Numbered from the stretch's first letter, positions 50,597 through 59,916 are shown. The stretch: 64,000 nt of DNA from Oscillospiraceae bacterium (GCA_003343845.1 QAKK01000008.1:11381-75380), one strand, 5' to 3'. Numbers and translations are program-made. The notes: generated from the sequence alone by a model not told the origin.

Positions 50597-51838
50597 ATGA
50601 AAAAGATGTGCTTTGGCAAGGCGGATGTTCTTCTGCCGGATTTTATCGGAGATGCGGCGGCGTGTCGGAAGTGGGCGGTGATCGCCTGCGACCAGTTTAC
50701 CGGTGAGCCGGCATACTGGCACGAAGTTGAGCGCATCGTCGGCGATGCACCCAGCACGCTGAAAATGATTCTTCCGGAGGCATATCTCGGCGGGGACAAC
50801 ACGGCACGGCTCGGAAGCATTGCCGAAACCATGCGGGACTATCGAAAGAATCTGCTCCGTCCGTATCCGGATGCGCTGATCTATGTGCGCCGCACGCAGT
50901 CGGACGGCAAGGTGCGCCGCGGTATTGTCGGCGCGGTTGATCTTGAGTGCTACGATTATGCGGCGGGGTCAACCTCGCCGGTGCGCGCCACCGAGGGTAC
51001 TGTGCTGGAGCGCATTCCGCCCCGCGTTGCCGTGCGCCGTGCCGCCTCACTGGAAGCGCCGCATGTCATGCTGCTCCTCGACGACCCGAAGGATACGGTG
51101 ATTGGTGCACTCGAAGAAACGCACGGAAGCCTGCATAAGCTCTATGACTTCGAGCTGATGCTGGGCGGCGGCAGACTGGAGGGCTATCTGCTCTCCGCTG
51201 CGGCGGCGGACGCCGCGCTTGACCGGATGCGGACGCTTTTTGCGGAAAGCGGGACGGATCTCGAGTTGGCAGTCGGCGACGGCAACCATTCGCTTGCCAG
51301 CGCCAAGGCACGCTATGAAGAACTCAAGGCGCAGATCGGCGAAGCGGCGGCGCGGCAGCACCCGCTGCGCTATGCGCTCTGCGAGGCGGTCAATCTGCAC
51401 GACAGCGCGCTTGTGTTTGAGCCGATCTATCGTCTTGTGAAGACCGATGCGCCGGAGGATCTGCTGAACGCGCTGCGCGCATACGGCGCAGCTGCGGCGC
51501 CGGGTACGCAGACCGTCGAATGCGTCGGTGCGCGGCAGTGCTGCCGCATTCCGCTCGGCGCAGGCACGCATCCGCTCACGGTCGGCACATTGCAGCGCTT
51601 TCTGGACGACTATGCCGCAGCACACCCCGGTGTGACAATCGACTACATTCACGGCAGGGATGCGCTCATGCGGCTTGCGGCGGCGCCCGACCATGTCGGA
51701 TTCCTTTTTGACGGCATGGGCAAGGCAGGGCTCTTCCCGGCGGTCGCGCGCTCCGGCGCGCTGCCGCGCAAGACCTTCTCCATGGGGCATGCCGAGGATA
51801 AACGCTACTACATGGAGTGCCGGGAAATCGCACGGTAA
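50597..51838 (+). CDS. DUF1015 family protein
   Basis: A 413-residue protein of the DUF1015 family, whose function is not established. Family features are ADVLLPDFIG, RKWAVIACDQFTGEPAYW, LAVGDGNHSLASAKA (conserved Gly-Asp-Gly-Asn-His-Ser), and the C-terminal LPRKTFSMGHAEDKRYYMECR. The conserved GDGNHS and SMGHA motifs suggest an enzyme, but I do not infer a reaction. The ATG follows cgaggtg by 7 nt. Own promoter and a strong terminator make it monocistronic. Confidence 0.88.
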   Translation: MKKMCFGKADVLLPDFIGDAAACRKWAVIACDQFTGEPAYWHEVERIVGDAPSTLKMILPEAYLGGDNTARLGSIAETMRDYRKNLLRPYPDALIYVRRTQSDGKVRRGIVGAVDLECYDYAAGSTSPVRATEGTVLERIPPRVAVRRAASLEAPHVMLLLDDPKDTVIGALEETHGSLHKLYDFELMLGGGRLEGYLLSAAAADAALDRMRTLFAESGTDLELAVGDGNHSLASAKARYEELKAQIGEAAARQHPLRYALCEAVNLHDSALVFEPIYRLVKTDAPEDLLNALRAYGAAAAPGTQTVECVGARQCCRIPLGAGTHPLTVGTLQRFLDDYAAAHPGVTIDYIHGRDALMRLAAAPDHVGFLFDGMGKAGLFPAVARSGALPRKTFSMGHAEDKRYYMECREIAR

Positions 51839-51852
51839 AACAGGCAATGACG

Positions 51853-51885
51853 AAAAGCGAACGGGAATATTCCCGTTCGCTTTTT
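51853..51885 (+). terminator. Terminator of the DUF1015 gene
   Basis: A 14-bp stem aaaagcgaacggga with its complement, loop atat, then T to 51885. Confidence 0.92.
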
Positions 51886-51918
51886 CATATGCTTTTCTTA
51901 CAAAATAATCGTGCAGAA

Positions 51919-51952
51919 GACGACAGTGTTTTGCCCCCGTGCGGCGTACAAT
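51919..51952 (+). promoter_or_regulatory. Possible Spo0A-dependent promoter of spoIIGA
   Basis: TACAAT at 51947-51952 lacks a -35 at 17 nt. gacgaca at 51919-51925 matches the reverse 0A box (TTCGACA) at 5 of 7 places and sits about 22 nt upstream of the -10, a spacing like the Bacillus spoIIG promoter. Weak, inferred. Confidence 0.35.
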
Positions 51953-51971
51953 GACACCGTGAGGTGATCGT

Positions 51972-52826
51972 ATGGTTCGTGTGATCTACGGGGACGTTCT
52001 TCTGCTTGTGGATTTCTGCATGAATTGCTTTGCGCTCTACATAACGGCGTATTTGATCCGGCGGCATGTGAAGACGCTGTGTCTTGTCGGTGCGGCGCTC
52101 GTCGGCGGCATCTATAACGTGGCTGCGGTGTATCTGAACACCGACAACCTGCTTGCAAAGCTGACCGCCGCCGCAGTCGGGCTTTTGATGTGCTATATCG
52201 CGTTCGGCGGGTATCATTTTGTGCGCACGGCGCTGACCTTTTTTGCCGTGTCGGCGCTGATCGGCGGATTGATGTACGGGGTGTACTTCCTGTTCGGCAG
52301 TTATCATACCGATCTGTTCGGCAATACCCGCGGTTATGCGTACACGCATATTCCGCTCTGGATGTTTGCGGCGCTTGCCGGCGTCAGTTTTATCCTTGTG
52401 GTGATCTTTTCACGCCTCGGGCGCGACGTCACCGACCGCCGCGAAGCTACCGTCACCGTGACGACTGCAAACGGGTGCAAAGTGCTGCATCTGCTCTTGG
52501 ACAGCGGCAATCTCGTCCGCGAGCCGATCAGCGGCAAATATGTGCTCATCGTCGGGCTGGATGCCGTCGCACCGCTGCTCACGGATGCGGAGCGGCGCGC
52601 GATCGCGGACGGGGATGCGGATGCACTTCTGCGCCGCCGTTTCCGTCTGATCTGCGCGCGCGGCATGGACGGTACGCCGCGCACGCTTTACGGCTTTGTG
52701 CCGGACAGCATTGTTTATACGGACGGCAAAAAGTCGGTGAAGCTGGACGCCTATCTCGCGCCCACGCCGACCGAAACCGGTTTTTGCGGCTTTGAAGGGA
52801 TCGCGCACCCCTCGGCTATTGCATAA
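51972..52826 (+). CDS. spoIIGA: Sigma-E processing peptidase SpoIIGA
   Basis: A 284-residue membrane aspartic protease that cuts pro-sigma-E after the sporulation septum forms. The first 150 residues hold about five spans starting YGDVLLLVDFCMNCFALYITA, and the cytosolic domain has the catalytic LLLDSGNLVREPISG with D177. The ATG follows gaggtga by 5 nt. sigE follows 11 nt later, the classic spoIIG pairing, so enzyme and substrate are made together. Confidence 0.93.
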   Translation: MVRVIYGDVLLLVDFCMNCFALYITAYLIRRHVKTLCLVGAALVGGIYNVAAVYLNTDNLLAKLTAAAVGLLMCYIAFGGYHFVRTALTFFAVSALIGGLMYGVYFLFGSYHTDLFGNTRGYAYTHIPLWMFAALAGVSFILVVIFSRLGRDVTDRREATVTVTTANGCKVLHLLLDSGNLVREPISGKYVLIVGLDAVAPLLTDAERRAIADGDADALLRRRFRLICARGMDGTPRTLYGFVPDSIVYTDGKKSVKLDAYLAPTPTETGFCGFEGIAHPSAIA

Positions 52827-52837
52827 GGAGGCACGCA

Positions 52838-53554
52838 GTGAAGAATTTTCTGATTCGACTGAAACTGTTTTTTATCCGGCTGAAGCTGAAGATCGTTCAT
52901 TCCTACGATTCGACGTTCTATGTCAACGGCGCGGACACGCTGCCGCCGCCGCTTGCGGCAGAGGAGGAGGGTGAGGCGCTGCGCACGGCGCCGCACAGCA
53001 GCCGCAGCCGCAGTTTGCTCATCGAGCACAATCTGCGCCTGGTCGTCTACATCGCCAAAAAATTCGAGAGCACCGGCATCGGTATTGAAGATCTGGTCTC
53101 CATTGGCACGATCGGGCTGATCAAGGCGATCAATACCTTCAAGGCAGAGAAAAACAACAAGCTGGCGACTTATGCGTCGCGCTGTATCGAGAACGAGATC
53201 CTGATGTACATCCGCAAAAACAGCGCGCGCCGCTGCGAGATCTCGATCGAGGAGCCGCTGAGCGTGGACTGGGACGGCAACGAGCTTCTGCTCTCGGATG
53301 TGTTGGGCAGCGATGAGGATATGGTCTACCGCAACCTGGAGAGCAGTGAGGAAAAGCGCGTGCTGCGCACGGCGGTCGAAGGACTTTGCCCGCGCGAGCG
53401 GCTGATCGTTGAGCTGCGCTACGGACTCGGCGGCGGCGGTGAAAAAACGCAGAAAGAAGTCGCCGACATGCTCGGTATTTCCCAGTCCTACATATCCAGA
53501 CTGGAGAAAAAGATCATTTCCCGCCTGAAAGGCGAGGTTGTCGGCAAGATTTAG
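52838..53554 (+). CDS. sigE: Sporulation sigma factor SigE precursor
   Basis: A 238-residue sigma-70 family factor for the mother cell. The N-terminal pro-sequence (about 1-27, Lys/Phe/Leu rich) precedes FYVNGADTLPPPLAAEEE, where SpoIIGA cuts in relatives. Region 2 has LLIEHNLRLVVYIAKKF and DLVSIGTIGLIKAINTF with ATYASRCIENEILMYIRK, and region 4 ends with KEVADMLGISQSYISRLEKKI. The start at 52838 follows ggagg. sigG, which follows sigE in many spore formers, is not here. Confidence 0.96.
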   Translation: MKNFLIRLKLFFIRLKLKIVHSYDSTFYVNGADTLPPPLAAEEEGEALRTAPHSSRSRSLLIEHNLRLVVYIAKKFESTGIGIEDLVSIGTIGLIKAINTFKAEKNNKLATYASRCIENEILMYIRKNSARRCEISIEEPLSVDWDGNELLLSDVLGSDEDMVYRNLESSEEKRVLRTAVEGLCPRERLIVELRYGLGGGGEKTQKEVADMLGISQSYISRLEKKIISRLKGEVVGKI

Positions 53555-53576
53555 CGAAAAAAGTTTTCAAAAACAC

Positions 53577-53605
53577 TTGATTTTTTGAAAAAGCTGTGGT
53601 ATCAT
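53577..53605 (+). promoter_or_regulatory. Sigma-A promoter of rpmE
   Basis: TTGATT at 53577-53582 and TATCAT at 53600-53605 with a 17-nt spacer and extended TGG. The -10 region is identical to that of the infC promoter. Confidence 0.82.
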
Positions 53606-53644
53606 AGGACGTACTGTGATTACGAGTGTAATGAGGTGAGAAAA

Positions 53645-53848
53645 ATGAAACAGGGTATTCATCCGGAATATAATGTTGTTACCGTAAAGTGCGCGTGCGG
53701 CGCAGAGTACACCACGCGTTCCACCAAGAACGATGTTAAGGTTGAAATCTGCTCCAAGTGCCATCCTTTCTTCACGGGCAAGCAGAAGTTCGTTGATGCC
53801 GGCGGACGCGTTGATAAGTTCAAGAAGCGTCTCAGCATGGTGAAGTAA
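53645..53848 (+). CDS. rpmE: 50S ribosomal protein L31, zinc-binding type
   Basis: A 67-residue protein beginning MKQGIHPEYNVVTVKCACG, with KVEICSKCHPFFTGKQKFVD. The four cysteines (KCACG and CSKC) mark the zinc-binding C+ form. The ATG follows gaggtgaga. Own promoter and terminator. Confidence 0.97.
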   Translation: MKQGIHPEYNVVTVKCACGAEYTTRSTKNDVKVEICSKCHPFFTGKQKFVDAGGRVDKFKKRLSMVK

Positions 53849-53868
53849 TCGACAAATCGGCTTGAAAC

Positions 53869-53909
53869 GGGTAAGTGAACGCTTTGCGGTCATTTACCCT
53901 TTTGTTTTT
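53869..53909 (+). terminator. Terminator after rpmE
   Basis: gggtaagtga with tcatttaccc (10 bp including a G-T pair), 11-nt loop, then ttttgttttt. Lies just before the hflX ribosome binding site. Confidence 0.8.
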
Positions 53910-53922
53910 GCACGGAGGTTCT

Positions 53923-55176
53923 ATGAACGAACAAATCATTTCGGACGCGGTTCTCGTCGGCGTGGCGAAGAAGGGCAGCGACAGCGGGGAGTGCGAACGC
54001 AGCCTCGACGAGCTTGCGCGCCTGCTCGACACGGCGGGCGGCAGAACCTTTGCAAAGATGATCCAGTCCAAGGAAAACGAAGATCCGCGAACCTGTATCG
54101 GCAGCGGCAAGCTGGAGGAACTGAAAAATCTTTGCAGCGACAATGACATTCATCTGGTTGTGTTTGATACCGAGCTGTCGCCATCCCAGATCCGCAACAT
54201 TGAGGATGCGCTCGACGAGGTGGACGTCATCGACCGCAGCATGCTGATCCTGGATATTTTCGCCCTGCATGCCACGACTGCGGAGGGCAAGCTCCAGGTC
54301 GAGCTTGCACAGCTCCGCTATACCGCGCCGCGTCTCATCGGCAAGGGCAAACAGCTCTCGCGCCAGGAGGGACGCATCGGTACGCGCGGACCCGGCGAGT
54401 CCAAGCTCGAGACCGACCGCCGCCATCTGGCGGCGCGTGCCGCCGCACTGGAGGCGGCACTGCACGAGATGGAACGCACCCGCTCGACCATGCGCGCAGC
54501 GAGGGAACGCAGCGGGCTGAAAAAGGTTGCGATCGTCGGCTATACCAATGCGGGCAAATCCACCCTGCTGAACCGGCTGACCGACGCGGGCGTGCTTGCC
54601 GAGAACAAGCTGTTCGCCACGCTCGACCCCACCACGCGCCGACTGGAATTGCCGGGCGGCACCGAGGTGCTCCTGTCGGATACGGTCGGCTTTATCCGCA
54701 AGCTGCCGCATCATCTGGTGCGCGCGTTTCGCTCCACGCTGGACGAGCTCTGCTATGCGGACATCCTCGTCGTGCTTGCCGACGCCTCGGACAGCGAGTG
54801 CGCCGAGCAGCTTCGCGTGACCGATTCGCTGATTGCGCAGCTTGGTGCAGGGGACAAGCCTGTGCTGTATGCGTTCAACAAAGCCGACCTCGCCGAGGAC
54901 GGTATGGCGCTCATCAGCGGCGAGGCGCAGAACGCCGTGTTCATCTCGGCGAAGACCGGCATGGGCATGGATCGCTTTCTCGATATGCTGGAAGCACTGG
55001 CTACGGCGGGAACGCGCCGCCTGACCCTGCATATTCCGATGGCGGAGCAGGGGGTGCTGAACCAGCTGTACCGCTTTGCCACCGTGGAGGATGTGCACTA
55101 CGAGGATGACCGCGTTACGGTGACGGCGGTGCTGGATAGCCGTGCGCAGGGCATGTTCAAGGATTTTATTGTATAA
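53923..55176 (+). CDS. hflX: GTPase HflX
   Basis: A 417-residue ribosome-associated GTPase that can split stalled ribosomes. The N-terminal domain has IGSGKLEELKNLC and VDVIDRSMLILDIFA; a glycine-rich GPGESKLETDRR precedes a coiled helix. The GTPase domain has GYTNAGKSTLLNRLTDAGV, LSDTVGFIRKLPHHLVRAF and the NKAD G4 motif. The ATG follows cggagg. It follows the rpmE terminator, and no promoter was recognised between them, so read-through is possible. Confidence 0.95.
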   Translation: MNEQIISDAVLVGVAKKGSDSGECERSLDELARLLDTAGGRTFAKMIQSKENEDPRTCIGSGKLEELKNLCSDNDIHLVVFDTELSPSQIRNIEDALDEVDVIDRSMLILDIFALHATTAEGKLQVELAQLRYTAPRLIGKGKQLSRQEGRIGTRGPGESKLETDRRHLAARAAALEAALHEMERTRSTMRAARERSGLKKVAIVGYTNAGKSTLLNRLTDAGVLAENKLFATLDPTTRRLELPGGTEVLLSDTVGFIRKLPHHLVRAFRSTLDELCYADILVVLADASDSECAEQLRVTDSLIAQLGAGDKPVLYAFNKADLAEDGMALISGEAQNAVFISAKTGMGMDRFLDMLEALATAGTRRLTLHIPMAEQGVLNQLYRFATVEDVHYEDDRVTVTAVLDSRAQGMFKDFIV

Positions 55177-55186
55177 GGAAGACAAG

Positions 55187-55825
55187 ATGACCGATTCTGT
55201 AAAACCGGAAAAGCCGTATGTCACGCTCGGCGGCGAGGGTACGGCGACCATCGAGGAAAAACGCTCGGAATTCATCGGCTATGCCGCGCATGTGCAGGAC
55301 GAGACCGAGGCGCAGAGCTTTGTCAGGCGTATCAAGGCAAAGCACCACGACGCGCGGCACAACGTCTATGCCTATGTGCTCGGCGATACCGTGCAGCGTT
55401 ACAGCGATGACGGCGAACCGCAGGGCACGGCGGGTATCCCTGTGCTCGACGTGCTCCGCAAGAGCGGCGTGACCGATGCCTGCATCGTGGTCACTCGGTA
55501 TTTCGGCGGCATTCTGCTCGGGGCGGGCGGACTGGTCCGCGCCTACACGGCGGCGGCAAAGGCGGCGCTCGACGCGGCGGGGACACTGACCATGGAGCGC
55601 TATGCCGAACTTCGTCTGCGCCTGTCCTATGCGGATTATCAGAAGCTGTCCGCCAAGCTCGCATCGCTCGGTGCGACCGTGGATGCGGTGGACTTCGGCG
55701 GCGAGGTCACGCTGGACGTCGCTCTGAAAGCTACGGCGAAGGATCGTTTTGCCGATGCCGTGCGGGAGCTTTTCGCAGGTCGCGTGCCGGTCGAAGCGCG
55801 CGGCGAGCGCTACGACGCACGATAA
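55187..55825 (+). CDS. yigZ: YigZ/IMPACT family protein
   Basis: A 212-residue protein of the YigZ/YvyE (UPF0029) family. The conserved N-terminal part has EEKRSEFIGYAAHV, RYSDDGEPQGTAGIPVLDVL and VTRYFGGILLGAGGLVRAYT; a smaller C-terminal domain follows. Relatives act in translation stress or flagellar-operon contexts, but no activity is certain. The ATG at 55187 follows aaggaag and lies 10 nt after hflX, in one operon. Confidence 0.92.
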   Translation: MTDSVKPEKPYVTLGGEGTATIEEKRSEFIGYAAHVQDETEAQSFVRRIKAKHHDARHNVYAYVLGDTVQRYSDDGEPQGTAGIPVLDVLRKSGVTDACIVVTRYFGGILLGAGGLVRAYTAAAKAALDAAGTLTMERYAELRLRLSYADYQKLSAKLASLGATVDAVDFGGEVTLDVALKATAKDRFADAVRELFAGRVPVEARGERYDAR

Positions 55826-55848
55826 AACTGAAAATTTTCGAAAATATT

Positions 55849-55882
55849 ACGCGCAAAAGAGGGATTTCCCCGTTTTGCGCGT
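55849..55882 (+). terminator. Strong hairpin between yigZ and dgt
   Basis: acgcgcaaaa (55849-55858) pairs with ttttgcgcgt (55873-55882), with an inner ggg/ccc pairing. No T run follows, so it may be a terminator or a structural element. Confidence 0.5.
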
Positions 55883-55888
55883 ATATTA

Positions 55889-55917
55889 TTGTCGTAAATT
55901 ATGCAAAACCATATAGA
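55889..55917 (+). promoter_or_regulatory. Possible promoter of dgt-dnaG-rpoD
   Basis: TTGTCG at 55889-55894 and TATAGA at 55912-55917 with a 17-nt spacer, 23 nt upstream of the dgt ATG. Both hexamers are imperfect. Confidence 0.4.
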
Positions 55918-55940
55918 ACGAACGGAAAAGAGGGATATTT

Positions 55941-56957
55941 ATGGCACAGCGGATCGCGGATATTTTCCTGGAAAGGGAAGAACAGACGCTCTCGCCATAC
56001 GCATTTCTGACCAAGAATACGCGCGGCAGGGATCACCCCTATGTGCCCTGCGAGAACCGCACCGAGTTCCAGCGCGACCGCGACCGTATCCTGCATTCCA
56101 AGTCGTTCCGGCGGCTGATGCACAAGACGCAGGTCTTTCTGTTCCCTGCGGATGAGCATTACCGCACGCGCATGACGCACACGCTGGAGGTCACGCAGGT
56201 CGCGCGGATCATCGCGCGCGCACTTCAGCTCAACGAAGACCTGACCGAGGCGGCAGCGCTCGGGCACGACCTCGGACACACGCCGTTCGGGCATGCGGGT
56301 GAGGTCGCGATGCAGCAGTGCTATTCGCCCGATTTCACGCACTATAAGCAGAGCGTGCGCGTAGTGGAAAAGCTCGAAAAGGACGGCGAGGGGCTGAACC
56401 TCACCTGGGAGGTGCGCGACGGCATCCTCAACCACACGGGCAGCTGCATGGCGTCCACGCTTGAGGGCGTGATCGTCAAGTTTGCCGACCGCATCGCCTA
56501 TATCAACCACGACATCGACGACGCCTGCCGTGCAGGTATTCTGAGCCTCGACGACATCCCGAAGGAGCTGCTGGACACGCTCGGGCGCGGACACAGCGAG
56601 CGCATCAACCGCATGGTCACCTCGGTCATCACGGCAAGCGCCGGTAAGCCCGAGATCGCCTTTACGCCCGAGATCGGCGAAGCCACCATGCAGCTGCGCA
56701 AATTCCTGTTTGACCATGTGTATACCAATCCGCTTGCAAAGTCCGAGGATAAAAAGGCGCAGGAGCTGCTTGTCCGTCTGTTTGAATACTACGTCAAGCA
56801 CCCGGAGGAAATGCCGGATCTGTACTACCGCAATACCAAGACCGAGCCGGTGGAGCGCTGCGTCTGCGACTTTGTCGGCGGCATGACCGACCGCTATGCG
56901 ATCGACCGCTATACCGAGCTGTTCATCCCGCAGGTCTGGAGAGGCAGACAGATATGA
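55941..56957 (+). CDS. dgt: dGTP triphosphohydrolase-like HD protein
   Basis: A 338-residue HD-domain phosphohydrolase related to deoxyguanosinetriphosphate triphosphohydrolase. It has the RDRDRILHSKSFRRL substrate segment, RTRMTHTLEV, and the HD motif LGHDLGHTPFGHAGE. It removes triphosphate from dNTPs in relatives. The ATG follows agaggga. Its stop overlaps the dnaG start in ATGA, tying nucleotide-pool control to primase in a dgt-dnaG-rpoD set. Confidence 0.93.
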   Translation: MAQRIADIFLEREEQTLSPYAFLTKNTRGRDHPYVPCENRTEFQRDRDRILHSKSFRRLMHKTQVFLFPADEHYRTRMTHTLEVTQVARIIARALQLNEDLTEAAALGHDLGHTPFGHAGEVAMQQCYSPDFTHYKQSVRVVEKLEKDGEGLNLTWEVRDGILNHTGSCMASTLEGVIVKFADRIAYINHDIDDACRAGILSLDDIPKELLDTLGRGHSERINRMVTSVITASAGKPEIAFTPEIGEATMQLRKFLFDHVYTNPLAKSEDKKAQELLVRLFEYYVKHPEEMPDLYYRNTKTEPVERCVCDFVGGMTDRYAIDRYTELFIPQVWRGRQI

Positions 56958-58708
56958 TCGACCAGAGCGTCATTGAAGAGATCAAGGCGCGCAATGACAT
57001 TGTGGATCTGATCTCCTCCTACGTCAGTCTGAAGCGTGCCGGCTCGAATATGCTCGGACTGTGCCCGTTCCACTCGGAGAAAACGCCGTCCTTCACGGTG
57101 TTCCCCGCGCGGCAGGGCTATTACTGCTTCGGCTGCGGCGCAGGCGGGGATGTGATCACCTTTGTGCGGCAGATCGAAAATCTCGAATATGTACCCGCGC
57201 TTGAGTTCCTTGCCAAGCGCGTCGGCATCACGATCCCCGCGGATACCACGCGGCGGGGCGACGGTTTTGACCGCGCGCGGATGCTGAATATGAACAAGGA
57301 GGCGGCGCGGTTCTTCCGCGAGTGCCTGTTTGACCCGCAGATCGGCGCCGAGGCGCGGGCATACTTTGAGAAACGCGCGCTGAGCACCGCCACGATCAAG
57401 CACTTCGGGCTCGGCTATTCGCCGAACGGCTTTTCCGCGCTGACCAACCGCCTGCGCGAGCTCGGCTATACCGATGCCGAAATGACGGCGGGTTTTCTCT
57501 GCGGCAGAAGCCGAAAGACCGGCGCGCCGTTTGACTATTTCCGCAACCGCATCATGTTCCCGATCATTGACGTCTCGGGCAATGTGATCGCGTTCGGCGG
57601 CAGAGTCATGGACGACTCTCTGCCGAAATACCTCAATTCGTCGGATACGCCGGTGTTCAAAAAGAGCCGCAACCTGTTTGCGCTCAACTTTGCCCGCGCA
57701 TCTTGCGCCGAGGAAATGATCCTCTGCGAGGGCTATATGGACGTCATTGCGATGCACGCCGCCGGGTTTACCAACGCGGTTGCCACGCTCGGCACGGCGC
57801 TCACGCCCGAACAGGCGCGGATCATGGCGCGGTATACCAAGCGCGTGGTGATCTCCTATGACAGCGACGCGCCGGGACAGAAGGCGGCAAACCGTGCCAT
57901 CGGCATTCTCGGCGAGGTCGGACTGGACGTCCGCGTTCTGCGGATCGAAGGCGCGAAGGACCCCGACGAGTTTATTAAGAAGTACGGCGCGGACAAGTTC
58001 CGCCAGCAGCTGTCCGGCAGCTTCGGCAAATTTGATTTCAATATGGACGGTATCCTCACACGGCATAACATCGCGATTCCGGACGAGAAGATCAAGGCGT
58101 GCGCGGAACTGACCGATCTTGCCGCCGGCATCTATTCAAGCGCCGAACGCGAGGTCTACATCGCCGCCGCGGCAAAAAAATTGGACATTCCCGCCGAGAG
58201 CATCCGCGCGGATGTCGAACGGAAGCTGCGCAAAAAGAAAAGCGAATACAAAAAAGAGCAGTCGCAGAAGATCGTCCGCCAAAGCGCCGGGTACGGCGAC
58301 CGGGTCAACCCCGATTTCGCCAAGAATGTCGCCGCTGCAAAGGCAGAGGAGGCAGTCCTCGGCATGCTGCTCCTTTACCCCGAGCACCGCGAGGCGGTGC
58401 GGACGGGGAAGGTTGCACTCACCGCCGATGACTTTTTCACCGACTTCGGCAGACGCATATTTACGGCGATTGCGGAGAATGATCGGGACGGCAGCTTCAG
58501 CACCTCGGTGCTCGGGCAGTACTTCACGCCCGAGGAAGAGGGCAGGATCACACGGATGCAGCTGTCACGCAGCGCACTCAGCAACAACGGCGCTGCGGTC
58601 TTCGCCGACAATGTTGCCGCCCTGCGGCGGGAGCGCGCGGCAGAGGCAAACAGCGGCGACGGCGTGGACGATATTCTGGAGCTGATCCGGGAAAAGAGAA
58701 ATACATAG
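56954..58708 (+). CDS. dnaG: DNA primase
   Basis: A 584-residue primase for Okazaki fragment primers. The N-terminal CHC2-type zinc site uses C37, H40, C58 and C61 (CPFHSEKTPSF and YYCFGCG). The RNA polymerase core follows with a Toprim segment ILCEGYMDVIAMHAAG and VISYDSDAPGQKAA. The C-terminal helicase-binding domain is about 130 residues. It overlaps dgt by 4 nt and precedes rpoD, the conserved macromolecular synthesis order. Confidence 0.97.
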   Translation: MIDQSVIEEIKARNDIVDLISSYVSLKRAGSNMLGLCPFHSEKTPSFTVFPARQGYYCFGCGAGGDVITFVRQIENLEYVPALEFLAKRVGITIPADTTRRGDGFDRARMLNMNKEAARFFRECLFDPQIGAEARAYFEKRALSTATIKHFGLGYSPNGFSALTNRLRELGYTDAEMTAGFLCGRSRKTGAPFDYFRNRIMFPIIDVSGNVIAFGGRVMDDSLPKYLNSSDTPVFKKSRNLFALNFARASCAEEMILCEGYMDVIAMHAAGFTNAVATLGTALTPEQARIMARYTKRVVISYDSDAPGQKAANRAIGILGEVGLDVRVLRIEGAKDPDEFIKKYGADKFRQQLSGSFGKFDFNMDGILTRHNIAIPDEKIKACAELTDLAAGIYSSAEREVYIAAAAKKLDIPAESIRADVERKLRKKKSEYKKEQSQKIVRQSAGYGDRVNPDFAKNVAAAKAEEAVLGMLLLYPEHREAVRTGKVALTADDFFTDFGRRIFTAIAENDRDGSFSTSVLGQYFTPEEEGRITRMQLSRSALSNNGAAVFADNVAALRRERAAEANSGDGVDDILELIREKRNT

Positions 58709-58733
58709 TGCCGATGGCATGAAAGGAAAGCAT

Positions 58734-59855
58734 ATGAACAGCGAAACACAGAAAAAAACGATGGATGTCAATGAACTGATCGAGCGCGGTAAGAGCAAAG
58801 GGTCTCTGACCAATGCGGAAGTGCTCGAGGTCATGGAGATGAATGACTGCGACATCGACCAGATGGAAAAGATCTACGAGCAGATTGAAAACAGCGGTAT
58901 CGAGATCACCGGCTTTGATTCGGTGCCGATCGACGACCTGGACGACCTCGACGAGGACGACGAGGAGATCGATCAGCTGGAATCCGCCGAGGATATGGAG
59001 AAGATGCTGGCGCAGGAGGGGCTCGCCATCGACGACCCCGTGCGCATGTACCTCAAGGAGATCGGTAAGATCCCGCTGCTCGATGCCGACCAGGAGATGA
59101 AGCTCGCCGAGCGCATCGCGGCGGGCGACGAAAAGGCGAAGAATGAGCTGGTTGAAGCCAACCTGCGCCTTGTGGTCAGCATTGCCAAGCGCTATGTCGG
59201 CAAGGGCATGTTCTTCCTCGATCTGATCCAGGAGGGCAACCTCGGTCTGATGAAGGCGGTCGATAAGTTCGATTACCAGAAGGGCTATAAGTTCTCGACC
59301 TATGCAACCTGGTGGATCCGCCAGGCGATCACCCGTGCCATCGCGGATCAGGCGCGCACCATCCGCATCCCCGTGCACATGGTGGAGACCATTCACAAGG
59401 TCTCGCGCTATTCGCGTCAGCTCCTCCAGGAGCTCGGACATGAAGCATCCGCCGACGAGATCGCGGAGAAAATGGGCATGAGCGCCGATAAGGTGCGCGA
59501 GATCCTCAAGATCGCGCAGGATCCCGTTTCGCTTGAAACGCCGATCGGCGAGGAGGAGGACAGCCACCTCGGCGACTTCATCGAGGACAACGATTCTCCG
59601 GCACCTGCGGAAACTGCCTCCTATGCGCTTCTGCGTAAGCACCTCTGCGCCGTTCTGCACACGCTGACGCCGCGTGAGGAGCATGTGCTTAAGCTGCGCT
59701 TCGGTCTTGAAGACGGCAGAACGAGAACGCTCGAAGAGGTCGGCAAGGAGTTTGACATCACGCGTGAGCGCATCCGTCAGATCGAGGCGAAGGCGCTCAG
59801 AAAACTGCGTCACCCCAGCCGCTCCAAGCGCCTCAAGGATTATCTGGATCAATGA
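58734..59855 (+). CDS. rpoD: RNA polymerase primary sigma factor
   Basis: A 373-residue sigma-A. Region 1.1 is short and acidic. Region 1.2 has DDPVRMYLKEIGKIPLLDADQE. Region 2 has NLRLVVSIAKRYVGKGMFFLDLIQEGNLG and FSTYATWWIRQAITRAIADQ for the -10 box, and region 4 ends with the helix-turn-helix TLEEVGKEFDITRERIRQIEAKALRKLR. The ATG at 58734 follows aaagga by 7 nt; an ATG at 58719 is in frame but has no ribosome binding site. Its target is the TTGACA/TATAAT promoters found through the window. Confidence 0.97.
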   Translation: MNSETQKKTMDVNELIERGKSKGSLTNAEVLEVMEMNDCDIDQMEKIYEQIENSGIEITGFDSVPIDDLDDLDEDDEEIDQLESAEDMEKMLAQEGLAIDDPVRMYLKEIGKIPLLDADQEMKLAERIAAGDEKAKNELVEANLRLVVSIAKRYVGKGMFFLDLIQEGNLGLMKAVDKFDYQKGYKFSTYATWWIRQAITRAIADQARTIRIPVHMVETIHKVSRYSRQLLQELGHEASADEIAEKMGMSADKVREILKIAQDPVSLETPIGEEEDSHLGDFIEDNDSPAPAETASYALLRKHLCAVLHTLTPREEHVLKLRFGLEDGRTRTLEEVGKEFDITRERIRQIEAKALRKLRHPSRSKRLKDYLDQ

Positions 59856-59887
59856 TGCGTTTCGGGGCAATATTCACGGAATACGCC

Positions 59888-59916
59888 TTGACATCAGCAC
59901 ATTTTTGTAGTAAAAT
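59888..59916 (+). promoter_or_regulatory. Sigma-A promoter of the solute-binding protein
   Basis: TTGACA at 59888-59893 and TAAAAT at 59911-59916 with a 17-nt spacer; 45 nt upstream of the ATG. Confidence 0.82.
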
